Made by a program: the position numbers and the translations under genes
Assembly (NCBI GenBank): GCA_014896535.1
Contig: JADBKE010000010.1
Location: 1-64,000 of the forward strand
DNA length: 64,000 nt
Direction: 5' to 3'
Source of the DNA: Candidatus Fermentithermobacillaceae bacterium
Lineage (GTDB): Bacteria > Bacillota > Sulfobacillia > Fermentithermobacillales > DUSS01
Notes under the pieces: generated by a model
Told to the model about the DNA's origin: nothing
What the model saw: the letters and a program-made list of their open reading frames with translations, nothing else
Databases searched by the model: none
Shown: positions 22,742 through 30,687 of the stretch, one piece after another
How the letters are laid out: every line of letters begins with the position of its first letter
How positions within the stretch are numbered: position 1 is the first letter of the stretch

Positions 22742-23704
22742 TCACGAAAAGGAGCGAACCGGTGGACGAAGATCGGGCCAGTCGGAGCGCCCCTTCGCGG
22801 TGATGAGCATGATGTCCTCGAGCCCGAGGTTTTCGACTTCGACGCCGGACAACGCGGCCAACCCCGGAAAGTCTCTGACCATCTCAGTGAACCTGTCCAC
22901 TACCATAACGACCCGCCCGCTTTGAGATAAACTCGGCGTGTTATTGAGGAATGCACCTTCCGGAACCTCTTCCGTGCGGAACGCGTACGGTTTCACTCTT
23001 GATGCGAGCTCCGCCGGGAGGGTTATCCGTTTCCAGTTTGAAAGGACCTCGTCTTTTTCTCTGGAAAATAGGAGTGTTCCCTGGTGTATCAGTCCGACGT
23101 AGTCGGCTACGCGTTCGAGATCGTCAACGATGTGGGTAGAGAAGAAAACCGAGCGGTTTTCGTCCTGAATCACATCCAAAAGCTCCTGGAGTACTTCGTG
23201 CCGGGCGACCGGGTCCAGCCCGGACATCGGCTCATCCAATATCAGAAGCTTAGGCCTGTGGGCCAGAGCCAAGCTCAGAGCGAATTTCACCCGGGTGCCC
23301 TTGGAGAGGCTCTTCACCTTCTTATCCAGGGAAATCCCGTACTTGCGACAAAGTCCCTTGAAAAGCCCTTCGTCCCACTGGGAATAGAAACGAGCGACGA
23401 ATCTCGCAGTCTGGGCCACTGTGAATTCGTCGTAAAAGGGTTGTTCTTCTCCTACGTACCCGACCAGCTGTTTCGCCTCTTGTTCGTTGCGCAAGGCGTC
23501 GACCCCGAATACCCTGATGGACCCTTTGTCTGGGTGAACGAGGTTCATAATGCACTTGATCGTCGTGCTCTTGCCCGCTCCATTCTGGCCGATGAATCCC
23601 ATGATGTAGCCGTGGGGCAAGGAAAAGGACACGTCTTTGAGGACGAAGTCGCCATAGTCCTTCGTGAGTCCACGGACTTCGAGGGCGAGCGTTTCGTTTT
23701 TCAC
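22742..23704 (-). CDS. ABC transporter ATP-binding protein (YtrB-like)
   Basis: The 320-aa ATPase energises the adjacent ABC-2 permease. Walker A is GQNGAGKS, Walker B LLILDEP with SGLDP following, and the switch His is in FFSTHIVDD. The signature motif is LSKGTRVK, a departure from LSGGQ that is usual in this subgroup. A C-terminal extension of about 90 residues follows the nucleotide-binding domain. GTG 23704 has GGGAGGTG upstream, four bases after the GntR stop, so all three genes are coupled. Confidence 0.88.
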   Translation of the reverse strand: MKNETLALEVRGLTKDYGDFVLKDVSFSLPHGYIMGFIGQNGAGKSTTIKCIMNLVHPDKGSIRVFGVDALRNEQEAKQLVGYVGEEQPFYDEFTVAQTARFVARFYSQWDEGLFKGLCRKYGISLDKKVKSLSKGTRVKFALSLALAHRPKLLILDEPMSGLDPVARHEVLQELLDVIQDENRSVFFSTHIVDDLERVADYVGLIHQGTLLFSREKDEVLSNWKRITLPAELASRVKPYAFRTEEVPEGAFLNNTPSLSQSGRVVMVVDRFTEMVRDFPGLAALSGVEVENLGLEDIMLITAKGRSDWPDLRPPVRSFS

Positions 23705-23708
23705 AGAT

Positions 23709-24089
23709 CTACACCTCCCACTCCGTCAACAACGATTCCACAAGACGCCGGATCTGTTCCGGTGAGAGCCCGAGTCGCTTTGCCTCCCGAATAGCTCTGC
23801 CCAGGGCTTCCCTGGCGGCTCCGAGCGCCAGCGACCTGCGGCTTTCCTCGTCCAACCTGGCGACGAAAGTCCCCAGGCCAGGCCTGGTGGTGATGAGACC
23901 CGCCGTTTCCAGCTCCTGATAGGCCCGCTTAACCGTAATCACGCTAGTTAGGAGCTCCTGAGCGAGCTGCCTTATTGACGGCAGAGCTTCGCCCGGTAAT
24001 AGCTCACCGGTCAAGATGAGTTGCCGTACCTGCTCGAATATCTGCAGGTAATAGGGCGTCGGATTTTGGTCGGACAGGTGAAGTCTCAT
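23709..24089 (-). CDS. GntR-family transcriptional regulator, YtrA-like
   Basis: The 126-aa protein has an N-terminal winged helix (PYYLQIFEQVRQLILTGELLPGEALPSIRQLAQELLTS in pieces typical of GntR, then VKRAYQELETAGLITTRPGLGTFV) and only a short helical C-terminal dimerisation tail, the hallmark of the YtrA subfamily. It heads the operon with the ABC genes and probably represses it until an effector is sensed. The ATG at 24089 has no strong ribosome binding site. Candidate operator and promoter are upstream (24105-24194). Confidence 0.9.
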   Translation of the reverse strand: MRLHLSDQNPTPYYLQIFEQVRQLILTGELLPGEALPSIRQLAQELLTSVITVKRAYQELETAGLITTRPGLGTFVARLDEESRRSLALGAAREALGRAIREAKRLGLSPEQIRRLVESLLTEWEV

Positions 24090-24104
24090 TTAGCAAATGA
24101 TCAT

Positions 24105-24121
24105 GCCTGACTTAGTCAGGC
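24105..24121 (-). promoter_or_regulatory. Palindrome in the GntR leader
   Basis: GCCTGAC (24105-24111), TTA, GTCAGGC (24115-24121): a perfect 7-3-7 inverted repeat 16 bp before the gntR start codon, downstream of the predicted transcription start. It could be a second regulator site or a small RNA hairpin that hinders ribosome access. Confidence 0.45.
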
Positions 24122-24144
24122 AGATTTGGACTGCCACCACCAAG

Positions 24145-24167
24145 CTGTGTATATCGGACATACACAG
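24145..24167 (-). promoter_or_regulatory. Candidate operator of the GntR-ABC operon
   Basis: CTGTGTAT (24145-24152), 7-nt spacer, ATACACAG (24160-24167): a perfect 8-bp inverted repeat with GTGTA/TACAC half-sites, of the type bound by YtrA-like regulators. It touches the -10 hexamer of the minus-strand promoter, so binding would block initiation. Confidence 0.7.
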
Positions 24168-24194
24168 TATACTACCGTCTAATCGGTTACACAA
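24166..24194 (-). promoter_or_regulatory. Sigma-A promoter of the GntR-ABC operon
   Basis: On the minus strand TTGTGT (24194-24189), 17-nt spacer, TATACT (24171-24166). The -10 abuts the CTGTGTAT/ATACACAG inverted repeat, a classic repressor-overlap layout. Confidence 0.7.
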
Positions 24195-24267
24195 GAGGAG
24201 TGCGCCGGTTACTAATCCCGGCATGATCTCGAGAACTTAAGGACACAGGAAAACCGTGGAATAACTC

Positions 24268-24363
24268 ATGACTCAACAGCTGGAGACGGTCTGCGTCAAA
24301 CGCCGTTGGTTCAAGCGGGACAGCCTGCGCAAGCTGAATCCGAAGTCAAAAATGCGAAGGTGA
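24268..24363 (+). CDS. Possible 31-aa basic leader peptide
   Basis: An ATG-TGA frame of 32 codons with many Lys and Arg residues ends three bases before the TTG start of the permease gene. Its stop overlaps the AAGGTGA that would serve as the permease ribosome binding site. It has no clear ribosome binding site of its own, so it may be chance. Confidence 0.2.
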   Translation: MTQQLETVCVKRRWFKRDSLRKLNPKSKMRR

Positions 24364-24366
24364 AGC

Positions 24367-26184
24367 TTGAATTCTGTACAGCAGCGCAATAGTATAGGAA
24401 AGGTCCTCGAAGGGAGTGATCATACCCGTGATGGGGAGAAAGGACGAACCTCCGCAAGGCGGATAGGTGTTGCGGACCTCCTGGCCCTCGGGCTGGTAGC
24501 TGCGCTAGGCTGGGTGGTGGCATCGTCTCATCGGGGAATCGAAAGCATTGCTTCAAGCCTTCCTCCAGGAGCTATAACCCTAAGCATAACAAGTCTCCCA
24601 TACTACGCTTTCCGGTCCATAGTCAGGATGATATTGGCGTTCGGCCTTTCCACGACCTTCACGCTGATTTATGGGTACGTCGCCAGCCATTATCGGGTGG
24701 CCGAAATGATCCTCATCCCGGTTCTCGACATCCTCCAGTCCGTACCCGTTCTGGGGTTCCTTTCGGTAAGCGTCGCATCCTTCGCGAATCTGTTTCCCGG
24801 CTCGAATCTGGGTTTTGAGCTCGCATCGGTGTTCGCCATCTTTACGAGTCAGGCGTGGAACATGACGTTCGGTTTCTATCAGTCCCTGACCACCGTGCCG
24901 GAGGATCTGAAAGAGGCGGCAGCGGTGTTCGGATTGGGCCGGTGGCGCACCTTTACCAAGTTGGAACTCCCATATTCCATGATCGGGCTCGTCTGGAACG
25001 GCATGATGTCTTTTGGTGGAGGATGGTTTTTCCTTGCTGCGAGCGAAGCTATAACCGTTTTAGGGAAGGACGTGAGACTTCCCGGGATAGGCTCGTATAT
25101 GGCGACGGCTATCGAGAAATCCGACGTTACCGCCCTGATTTCCGCCCTCGTCACAATGATTATCATCATCGTCTTGAGCGACCAGCTGATATGGCGCCCG
25201 CTGGTGGCGTGGTCCGATAAGTTCAAATTAGAGCTGGCAGGAGGCGTTGAGGAAAGCGAATCGCTCGTGCTCGACCTCTTTAAACGGTCGCTCATTCTCG
25301 ACAATCTCGGTCGCCTTACACGACCGCTAGTCAGGGGGGTCTCCCGGCTAGTCGGTAATGCGACGGTGGTCCTCACCAGATCCCTGCGGGAGATGGCGCC
25401 TTCCCGGCGAAGGTTCATCCGGTGGCTTTGGAATGCCACCATAGTTCTGGCCAAGGGTTTCCTCGCGCTCTTCCTAGCTTACGGGCTGTACTCCGGGGTT
25501 CAGGGGCTGGTGTTTCTCTTGAGGACGGTCCGGCTCAAACTGGTTTTGGATGCCTTTTACCTGGGATTCCTGACGTTTCTCAGGGTCATGGCGTCTGTTT
25601 TCCTGGGTATGTTGTGGACGGTGCCCGTAGGAGTGAAAATCGGAACGAATCCCAGGTTGCGAAAGGTGGCGCAGCCCATCGTTCAGGTCGCCGCTGCGTT
25701 CCCTGCAAACATGCTGTTTCCGTTCGTAACCATGCTTTACGTCAGGTACAAGGTAAATTTCGAACTCGGGGCCATCCCGCTAATGATGTTGGGAACACAG
25801 TGGTATCTCCTGTTCAACGTGATCGGAGGGGCCATGTCGATCCCCCGGGACCTGGAGGAAGCTGCCAGGGTGTATCGGTTGAAGGGCTTTGCGCGATGGA
25901 AGTACTTCATACTACCTGCGATTTTCCCATCGGTCGTCACCGGGGCAGTGACAGCTGCAGGGGGCGCGTGGAACGCCAGCATCGTTGCGGAGGTTACTTC
26001 GTGGGGTGCTACGCGACTCGAAGCTACAGGGCTCGGTGCGTTCATTGCCGAGTCCACCTCCAAAGGGGACTGGGCGGCTATCGTCACCGGCATAGCTGTC
26101 ATGTCGATCATAGTTGTGATCGTGAACAGGTTCTTCTGGCGAAAACTCTATGAGAAGGCAGAGGAGATGAAAGCGGCGTTCTAA
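24367..26184 (+). CDS. ABC transporter double permease (two TauC/SsuC-like domains)
   Basis: The 605-aa protein contains two tandem binding-protein-dependent permease domains, about residues 70-285 and 355-600, each with a permease-ATPase coupling (EAA) loop: LKEAAAVFGLGRWRTF and LEEAARVYRLKGFARW. A loop of about 60 residues joins them. A fused heterodimer-like permease of the nitrate/taurine/sulfonate type is implied. TTG 24367 follows AAGGTGA. The ATPase gene follows 157 bp later, but no periplasmic binding-protein gene is adjacent, so the substrate is unknown. Confidence 0.87.
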   Translation: MNSVQQRNSIGKVLEGSDHTRDGEKGRTSARRIGVADLLALGLVAALGWVVASSHRGIESIASSLPPGAITLSITSLPYYAFRSIVRMILAFGLSTTFTLIYGYVASHYRVAEMILIPVLDILQSVPVLGFLSVSVASFANLFPGSNLGFELASVFAIFTSQAWNMTFGFYQSLTTVPEDLKEAAAVFGLGRWRTFTKLELPYSMIGLVWNGMMSFGGGWFFLAASEAITVLGKDVRLPGIGSYMATAIEKSDVTALISALVTMIIIIVLSDQLIWRPLVAWSDKFKLELAGGVEESESLVLDLFKRSLILDNLGRLTRPLVRGVSRLVGNATVVLTRSLREMAPSRRRFIRWLWNATIVLAKGFLALFLAYGLYSGVQGLVFLLRTVRLKLVLDAFYLGFLTFLRVMASVFLGMLWTVPVGVKIGTNPRLRKVAQPIVQVAAAFPANMLFPFVTMLYVRYKVNFELGAIPLMMLGTQWYLLFNVIGGAMSIPRDLEEAARVYRLKGFARWKYFILPAIFPSVVTGAVTAAGGAWNASIVAEVTSWGATRLEATGLGAFIAESTSKGDWAAIVTGIAVMSIIVVIVNRFFWRKLYEKAEEMKAAF

Positions 26185-26341
26185 GAGTTCTGGCCCCAGC
26201 TGCGTTAAAAATTGAGGTCGCGGGCGGAGTTGCCCGGCTCCGAACGATCCAGATCCAGACGCAGCTCGGCCCGGCGATGACCGCCAACGGATACTGCGTC
26301 GGATGACGGGAAAGTAGAAGCTGGAGAAAGGAGGAAACGAC

Positions 26342-27646
26342 TTGAACGGGCCGCTAATCGAGCTGAGACACGTGGAGAAGAGGTTCGGGCACGGAGCGTC
26401 CGAACTCAAAGTGCTTGAGGACATAAACCTGGCGGTAAACAGGGATGAAATCGTTGCGATCCTGGGTCCGTCGGGCTCGGGCAAGTCTACGCTCCTAAGG
26501 ATCATGGCCGGGCTCATCGAGCCATTGTCGGGAGAAGTGCTTTGCATGGGAAAGCCCCTCAAGGGGCCGAATCCGAAAGTGGCCATGGTGTTCCAGACTT
26601 TTGCGATTTTCCCCTGGCTCACCGTGTTGGAGAACGTAGAACTCGGCCTTCTCAGGTCAGGCCTGGACGAAGAGGAGCGGCGGCAAAGGGCGCTCGAGAT
26701 GATAGATATGATAGGCCTGGACGGATTCGAAAGCGCTTATCCAAAGGAGATTTCCGGGGGGATGAGGCAAAGGGTCGGTTTTGCCAGGGCGCTCGCGGTT
26801 AACCCCGAGATCCTCCTGATGGACGAAGCTTTCTCCGGGCTCGACGTGCTCACCGCAGAAAACCTGAGGCGCGATCTCCTTGACCTTTGGGAGGAACACC
26901 GCATCCCCACCAAGGCCATCGTCGTGGTCACGCATAACATAGAGGAAGCTGCTTTCCTCGCTTCGCGGATCGTTCTCCTCTCGCGGGACCCTGGCCGGGT
27001 GATAGCGGAGATCCCCAACACGGTCTCGGGCATGGACCGGCGAGATCCGCGGTTTCTTTCCATGGTTGACTCCATCTATTCCATCCTGACGCGAAAGGAG
27101 ATGAAACCCAAGATCGCCGCGGCGGAACGGCGGCAGATTCCAATGGCGCCGGTCGGAGCCATGACGGGCTTCATCGAGCTCCTCCGGGACCTGGGTTCGA
27201 AAGCGGACCTTCCCGAGGTTGCGCACGACCTGTTGCTCGAATACGACGACCTCCTTCCGCTGGTAGAAGCTGCGGAGATGCTGGGTTTTGCGAGGGTAGA
27301 GGGCGGAGACGTCGAGCTCACCGAAGTCGGAGAGAGATTCGCCGACGCCGATGTCCTTGAACGAAAGGAGATTTTCCGGGCGCAGGCGCTTTCGGCCGTT
27401 CCCGAACTCAAGCGAATGATTAAAGTGCTCGAGTCCAAGCGCAACCACAGGATGCCCAAGGACTTTTTCGTGGAGATCCTGGAGAAGCACCTCACCCCAG
27501 CAGAGGCTTTGCACAGGGTAGAAACCTTGATCGATTGGGGGAGGTACGCGGAGATTCTCTCGTACGACGAGGACACGGGACAGGTGTTTCTGGAAGATGC
27601 CGCGAATTCCGATGGAGACCTTACCGGATTCAAACGAGAAAGCTGA
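26342..27646 (+). CDS. ABC transporter ATPase with C-terminal AAA-associated domain
   Basis: The 434-aa protein is an ATPase of the nitrate/sulfonate/taurine type: Walker A GPSGSGKST, EISGGMRQRVGFARAL, LLMDEAFSGLD, TAENLRRDL and THNIEEA. After about residue 260 comes an extra helical domain (PMAPVGAMTGFIELLRDLGSKADLPEVA ... ADVLERKEIFRAQAL) resembling the AAA-associated C-terminal domain known from this transporter class; its role is probably regulatory. TTG 26342 follows AAAGGAGG. It pairs with the upstream double permease. Confidence 0.9.
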   Translation: MNGPLIELRHVEKRFGHGASELKVLEDINLAVNRDEIVAILGPSGSGKSTLLRIMAGLIEPLSGEVLCMGKPLKGPNPKVAMVFQTFAIFPWLTVLENVELGLLRSGLDEEERRQRALEMIDMIGLDGFESAYPKEISGGMRQRVGFARALAVNPEILLMDEAFSGLDVLTAENLRRDLLDLWEEHRIPTKAIVVVTHNIEEAAFLASRIVLLSRDPGRVIAEIPNTVSGMDRRDPRFLSMVDSIYSILTRKEMKPKIAAAERRQIPMAPVGAMTGFIELLRDLGSKADLPEVAHDLLLEYDDLLPLVEAAEMLGFARVEGGDVELTEVGERFADADVLERKEIFRAQALSAVPELKRMIKVLESKRNHRMPKDFFVEILEKHLTPAEALHRVETLIDWGRYAEILSYDEDTGQVFLEDAANSDGDLTGFKRES

Positions 27647-27764
27647 CCTCAGATTGCCGGCAGTTTCGTTCCAGATTGTCTTGCTTGGGACCCCGATCTG
27701 ATCGGACTTCGAGCCCACGTCAGCACCAAAAAGCAACTGACCATAACCCCGGCTTGATGCATCT

Positions 27765-27814
27765 CAGTTGGCTCAGCCATTTGTCCTGCAATGGCTGAGC
27801 CAACTGACTTTTCG
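27765..27814 (+). terminator. Strong intrinsic terminator
   Basis: A perfect 17-bp inverted repeat (27765-27781 with 27790-27806) around an 8-nt loop, followed by ACTTTTCGG. It separates the ABC ATPase gene from the hydrogenase operon promoter. The unusually long perfect stem could also act as a terminator in the other direction. Confidence 0.8.
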
Positions 27815-27819
27815 GGTAT

Positions 27820-27848
27820 TTACACGGCCGTCGCCCCTCCAATATAAT
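27820..27848 (+). promoter_or_regulatory. Likely promoter of the hydrogenase operon
   Basis: TATAAT at 27843-27848 with TTACAC at 27820-27825, 17-nt spacing. The -10 is perfect and the -35 weak. It lies between the terminator and the first operon gene, leaving a leader of about 60 nt. Confidence 0.6.
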
Positions 27849-27912
27849 ACTTGTGGGCACAAGCATTAGTGTGCTTCCCGCAGATGCCCGCAAAGAATCG
27901 GAGGGGTTCACC

Positions 27913-28419
27913 ATGCGCCAAAAGACAGTGCTCGTCCTGGTCAGAACTGCCGTGCTGGCCGCTTTAGCTCTTGCGTTCCAATCGCTTGGACTTCACCAGT
28001 ACATAACGGGGCCCGTCATCAACGCAATTCTGTACGTGGCGGCCCTTTTCATTTCCCCGTGGAGCGGCGTAGCGGTCGGGATCATCACCCCCTGGACCGC
28101 TTTTCTCGTCGGAATTATGAAGTTTGCACCCGTCATCCCCGTGATCATCGCAGGCAACGTTTCGCTGGCGCTGGTATCCGGATACGTCGGGCGGTACCAA
28201 AAGCATCTGGGGCTGGGTCTTGCCGCCGTAGTCAAGTTCCTTGTCATGACGGCGGGTATTAGGTACCTGATCATGACGGGTACGAAGGTACCGGCTCCCG
28301 TGTACGCGGCCATGACCCTCACCCAACTTTTCACCGCCCTCATCGGCGCGGTGGTAGCCCTAGCCGTTCTCGAAGGGCTCAGAGCCTTCGACGCCAGGAA
28401 AAGACATGACTCCACCTGA
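27913..28419 (+). CDS. Small membrane protein, ECF-transporter S-component-like
   Basis: The 168-aa protein has about five to six hydrophobic segments and the ALALAFQSLGLHQYITGPVINA-type N-terminal half and GxAVGIITPW loop of ECF S-component families. ATG 27913 has GGAGGGG seven bases upstream; a frame start at 27853 has none. It overlaps the next gene by 14 bp, so it belongs to the hydrogenase operon. No ECF A or T genes are near. It could take up a cofactor precursor or be a membrane partner of the adjacent sensor; the sequence does not decide. Confidence 0.7.
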   Translation: MRQKTVLVLVRTAVLAALALAFQSLGLHQYITGPVINAILYVAALFISPWSGVAVGIITPWTAFLVGIMKFAPVIPVIIAGNVSLALVSGYVGRYQKHLGLGLAAVVKFLVMTAGIRYLIMTGTKVPAPVYAAMTLTQLFTALIGAVVALAVLEGLRAFDARKRHDST

Positions 28420-30229
28420 TCTGAGGAAAACCATACACGGGTTTTCCGTGAACCGGGGTGAGTTCAGAGCGGCCTCGCGAGGTGTTGCGGCCCTCAAAAC
28501 CGTCCTGGCTAACATCGGATTCCCCTCACAAGCCACCAGACGCGCCCTGGTAGCTTGTTACGAGCTCGCAATGAATATAGTCATCCACGCAAATTCGGGA
28601 GAGGTAACCGCCGTCATCGATAACGGACGGCTCGAAGTGATAGCCCGGGACGTGGGCCCGGGCATACCCGATATCGAACTGGCCATGCAGGATGGTTACT
28701 CTACAGCGCCTCCGGAAATCAGGGATATGGGCTTCGGCGCGGGCATGGGGCTCCCCAATACGAAACGGGTCTCGGATGAGCTCGAGGTAGACACCAGGGT
28801 CGGATCCGGGACTACCGTCAGGGCCCTCATCGTTCCTAAGGAGCGGGACCTCGTAGGGCCGCCATACTTTCACTCGGTCAGGTTGGATTCCGGCCGCTGC
28901 AAAGGGTGCACCAATTGCATTAAGGGATGTCCGACCGAAGCTATCAGGGTAAGGGCCGGCAAAGCGCTCATTCTAGAGGACCGGTGCATCGACTGCGGAG
29001 AGTGCATTCGCCGTTGCCCCAACCAGGCCAAATTTGCCGCGACCAGCTCCTGGGAAGAGCTAGCCGATTACGACTATAAGGTAGCTCTGGTCGCACCCTC
29101 TTTTTATGGCCAGTTCGCCGATGCCGACCCGGGTAGGGTAGCCGGCGCGTTGATTGGTCCTGGAGGCTTCGATGAGGTGTTCAACGTGGCTCGTGCAGCT
29201 GATCTGGCCTCCAGGTTGATGAGGGAATACGTGGAGAAAACTCCCCGGCCGAGACCGCTCATATCTCCTGCGTGCCCTGTCGTCCTTCGCCTCATTCAGG
29301 TCAGGTTTCCCTCCCTCCTCGATCACGTAATTCCGTGCGAGGCGCCAATGGAAATCGCGGCGTGGATGGTCAAGACGCGTCTCGGGCGGGAGCTACCCAA
29401 CAAGAGGATAGGCGTGTTCTTCATAACTCCGTGTCCCGCCAAAGTCACAGCTTCGCGACAGCCTGTGGGGCGGGGGAGGTCCCTGGTGGACGGAACAATC
29501 GCCGTCTCCAGAGCTTGTCTGTGGGTGAGGGAGCACCTCGACCAGGCTCGGCCCGTGCCCTTCCCGGATTCTACCGGTCTCGGCATCGGATGGGGTCGCT
29601 CCGGTGGAGAAATGGCAGCCGTAGGTATGTCTGGCCTCGCGGTTGACGGGATTTCCGCCGTAGCTTCCGTGTTGGAGGAAATCGAAAAGGGGCAGTTCCA
29701 GGACATCGACTTCATAGAAGCTCAGGCTTGTACCGGGGGCTGCGTGGGAGGTCCTCTGACGGTTGAAAACCCCTTCGTGGCGAGGCTGCGCATAAGGACT
29801 CTCGCGGTAAAGCACAGGACCTCGCCTGCCGACCCGGCGGTGTTTTCCGTTCCCACCGACGAGCCATCCGTCTGGTTCACTCAGCCGCTCTTACCGAGGC
29901 CCGTTTACAGGCTGGACGAAGATCCGGATAGGGCCAGCGAGGTGCGGGCTCGCATCGATGAAGTCGAACGAGAACTTCCCGGGCTCGACTGCGGGGCCTG
30001 CGGTGCGCCTACATGCCGATCTCTTGCGGAAGACGCCGTCATCGGCCGGGGGTCGGTCTGGGACTGCGTGTTCAAGCTTCGCGAGAAACTCCAGGAGCTC
30101 TCCCGGGAAGTCGCGCGCCTGTCGGCGATACTTCCTCCGGCCATGGGGGTAGGCCGAGGCGTTGAGGGTCCGACAGGGCCCTGGGGAGAACCGCGCCTTG
30201 AGATACGGGAGGAAACGAAAGGTCAGTGA
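28406..30229 (+). CDS. Anti-sigma-type ATPase fused to an [FeFe]-hydrogenase-like sensor
   Basis: This 607-aa protein joins an N-terminal GHKL ATPase of the RsbW/SpoIIAB type (ELAMN near residue 53, DVGPGI 82-87, GAGMGL 111-116) to two [4Fe-4S] motifs (Cys 155/158/161/165 and 184/187/190/194). Next come an [FeFe]-hydrogenase large-subunit-like domain (about 205-490) and a C-terminal four-Cys Fe-S motif (LDCGACGAPTC). The H-cluster positions are reduced: SPACP, ITPCPAK and QACTGGC keep a Cys at each loop, but the first loop lacks the first Cys of TSCCP. This fits the putative sensory hydrogenase groups, not the catalytic one. An H2- or redox-controlled switch acting through the ATPase is inferred. 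ATG 28406 follows AGGAAAAG. Confidence 0.85.
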   Translation: MTPPDLRKTIHGFSVNRGEFRAASRGVAALKTVLANIGFPSQATRRALVACYELAMNIVIHANSGEVTAVIDNGRLEVIARDVGPGIPDIELAMQDGYSTAPPEIRDMGFGAGMGLPNTKRVSDELEVDTRVGSGTTVRALIVPKERDLVGPPYFHSVRLDSGRCKGCTNCIKGCPTEAIRVRAGKALILEDRCIDCGECIRRCPNQAKFAATSSWEELADYDYKVALVAPSFYGQFADADPGRVAGALIGPGGFDEVFNVARAADLASRLMREYVEKTPRPRPLISPACPVVLRLIQVRFPSLLDHVIPCEAPMEIAAWMVKTRLGRELPNKRIGVFFITPCPAKVTASRQPVGRGRSLVDGTIAVSRACLWVREHLDQARPVPFPDSTGLGIGWGRSGGEMAAVGMSGLAVDGISAVASVLEEIEKGQFQDIDFIEAQACTGGCVGGPLTVENPFVARLRIRTLAVKHRTSPADPAVFSVPTDEPSVWFTQPLLPRPVYRLDEDPDRASEVRARIDEVERELPGLDCGACGAPTCRSLAEDAVIGRGSVWDCVFKLREKLQELSREVARLSAILPPAMGVGRGVEGPTGPWGEPRLEIREETKGQ

Positions 30230-30585
30230 GGGTTATGAAAGTGCGAGACATCGTTGAGAAGCTCGGTCTCGAGGTAAAGAATCTTTCGCCCCGAGGTGAA
30301 ACCAGAGAGGTTAAAGGGGCCTATGTCGGCGACGTGTTGTCCCACGCCATGGCGAACCTGTCTTCGAACGATGCATGGCTAACCGTTCAAACTCATGAGA
30401 ACATCGTCGGAGTTGCGAGTTTGATGGACGCTGCCTGCATCGTGGTATGCCAGCGCGAGGTTCCGGAAAATACGCTCCGGACTGCGCAAGAGCAGGGAAT
30501 CTCAATCCTGTGGTCCCCAAAACCCGTCTTCGAGACGGCAGGAAGATTGTGGGTCATGTTGCGGGACGAGCAGGGGGTGGTCTGA
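30226..30585 (+). CDS. DRTGG-domain protein
   Basis: This 119-aa protein resembles the stand-alone DRTGG domain proteins that accompany [FeFe]-hydrogenase regulatory genes: KVRDIVEKLGLEV at the start, GAYVGDVLSHAMANL, DAWLTVQTHENIVGVASL and GISILWSPKPVFETAGRLW. The domain otherwise occurs in phosphotransacetylase and HPr-kinase-like proteins and is thought to bind ligands. GTG 30226 overlaps the previous stop (GTGA); ATG 30235 would give the more usual MKVRDIVEKL start. No catalytic residues are apparent. Confidence 0.8.
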   Translation: MRVMKVRDIVEKLGLEVKNLSPRGETREVKGAYVGDVLSHAMANLSSNDAWLTVQTHENIVGVASLMDAACIVVCQREVPENTLRTAQEQGISILWSPKPVFETAGRLWVMLRDEQGVV

Positions 30586-30687
30586 GCTTACGGGGCCCGA
30601 GAAGTCCAGAAGATCCTTCACACTCTGCAACGTGCTCAAAACCCCGGGATGGTTTTGGGACGCAAAGGGAAAACGGGGGTTCGGTCA

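Noticed and set aside
23084-23794. 236-aa plus-strand frame across the ABC ATPase gene
   Set aside because: Shadow of the minus-strand ATPase, which has all ABC motifs.
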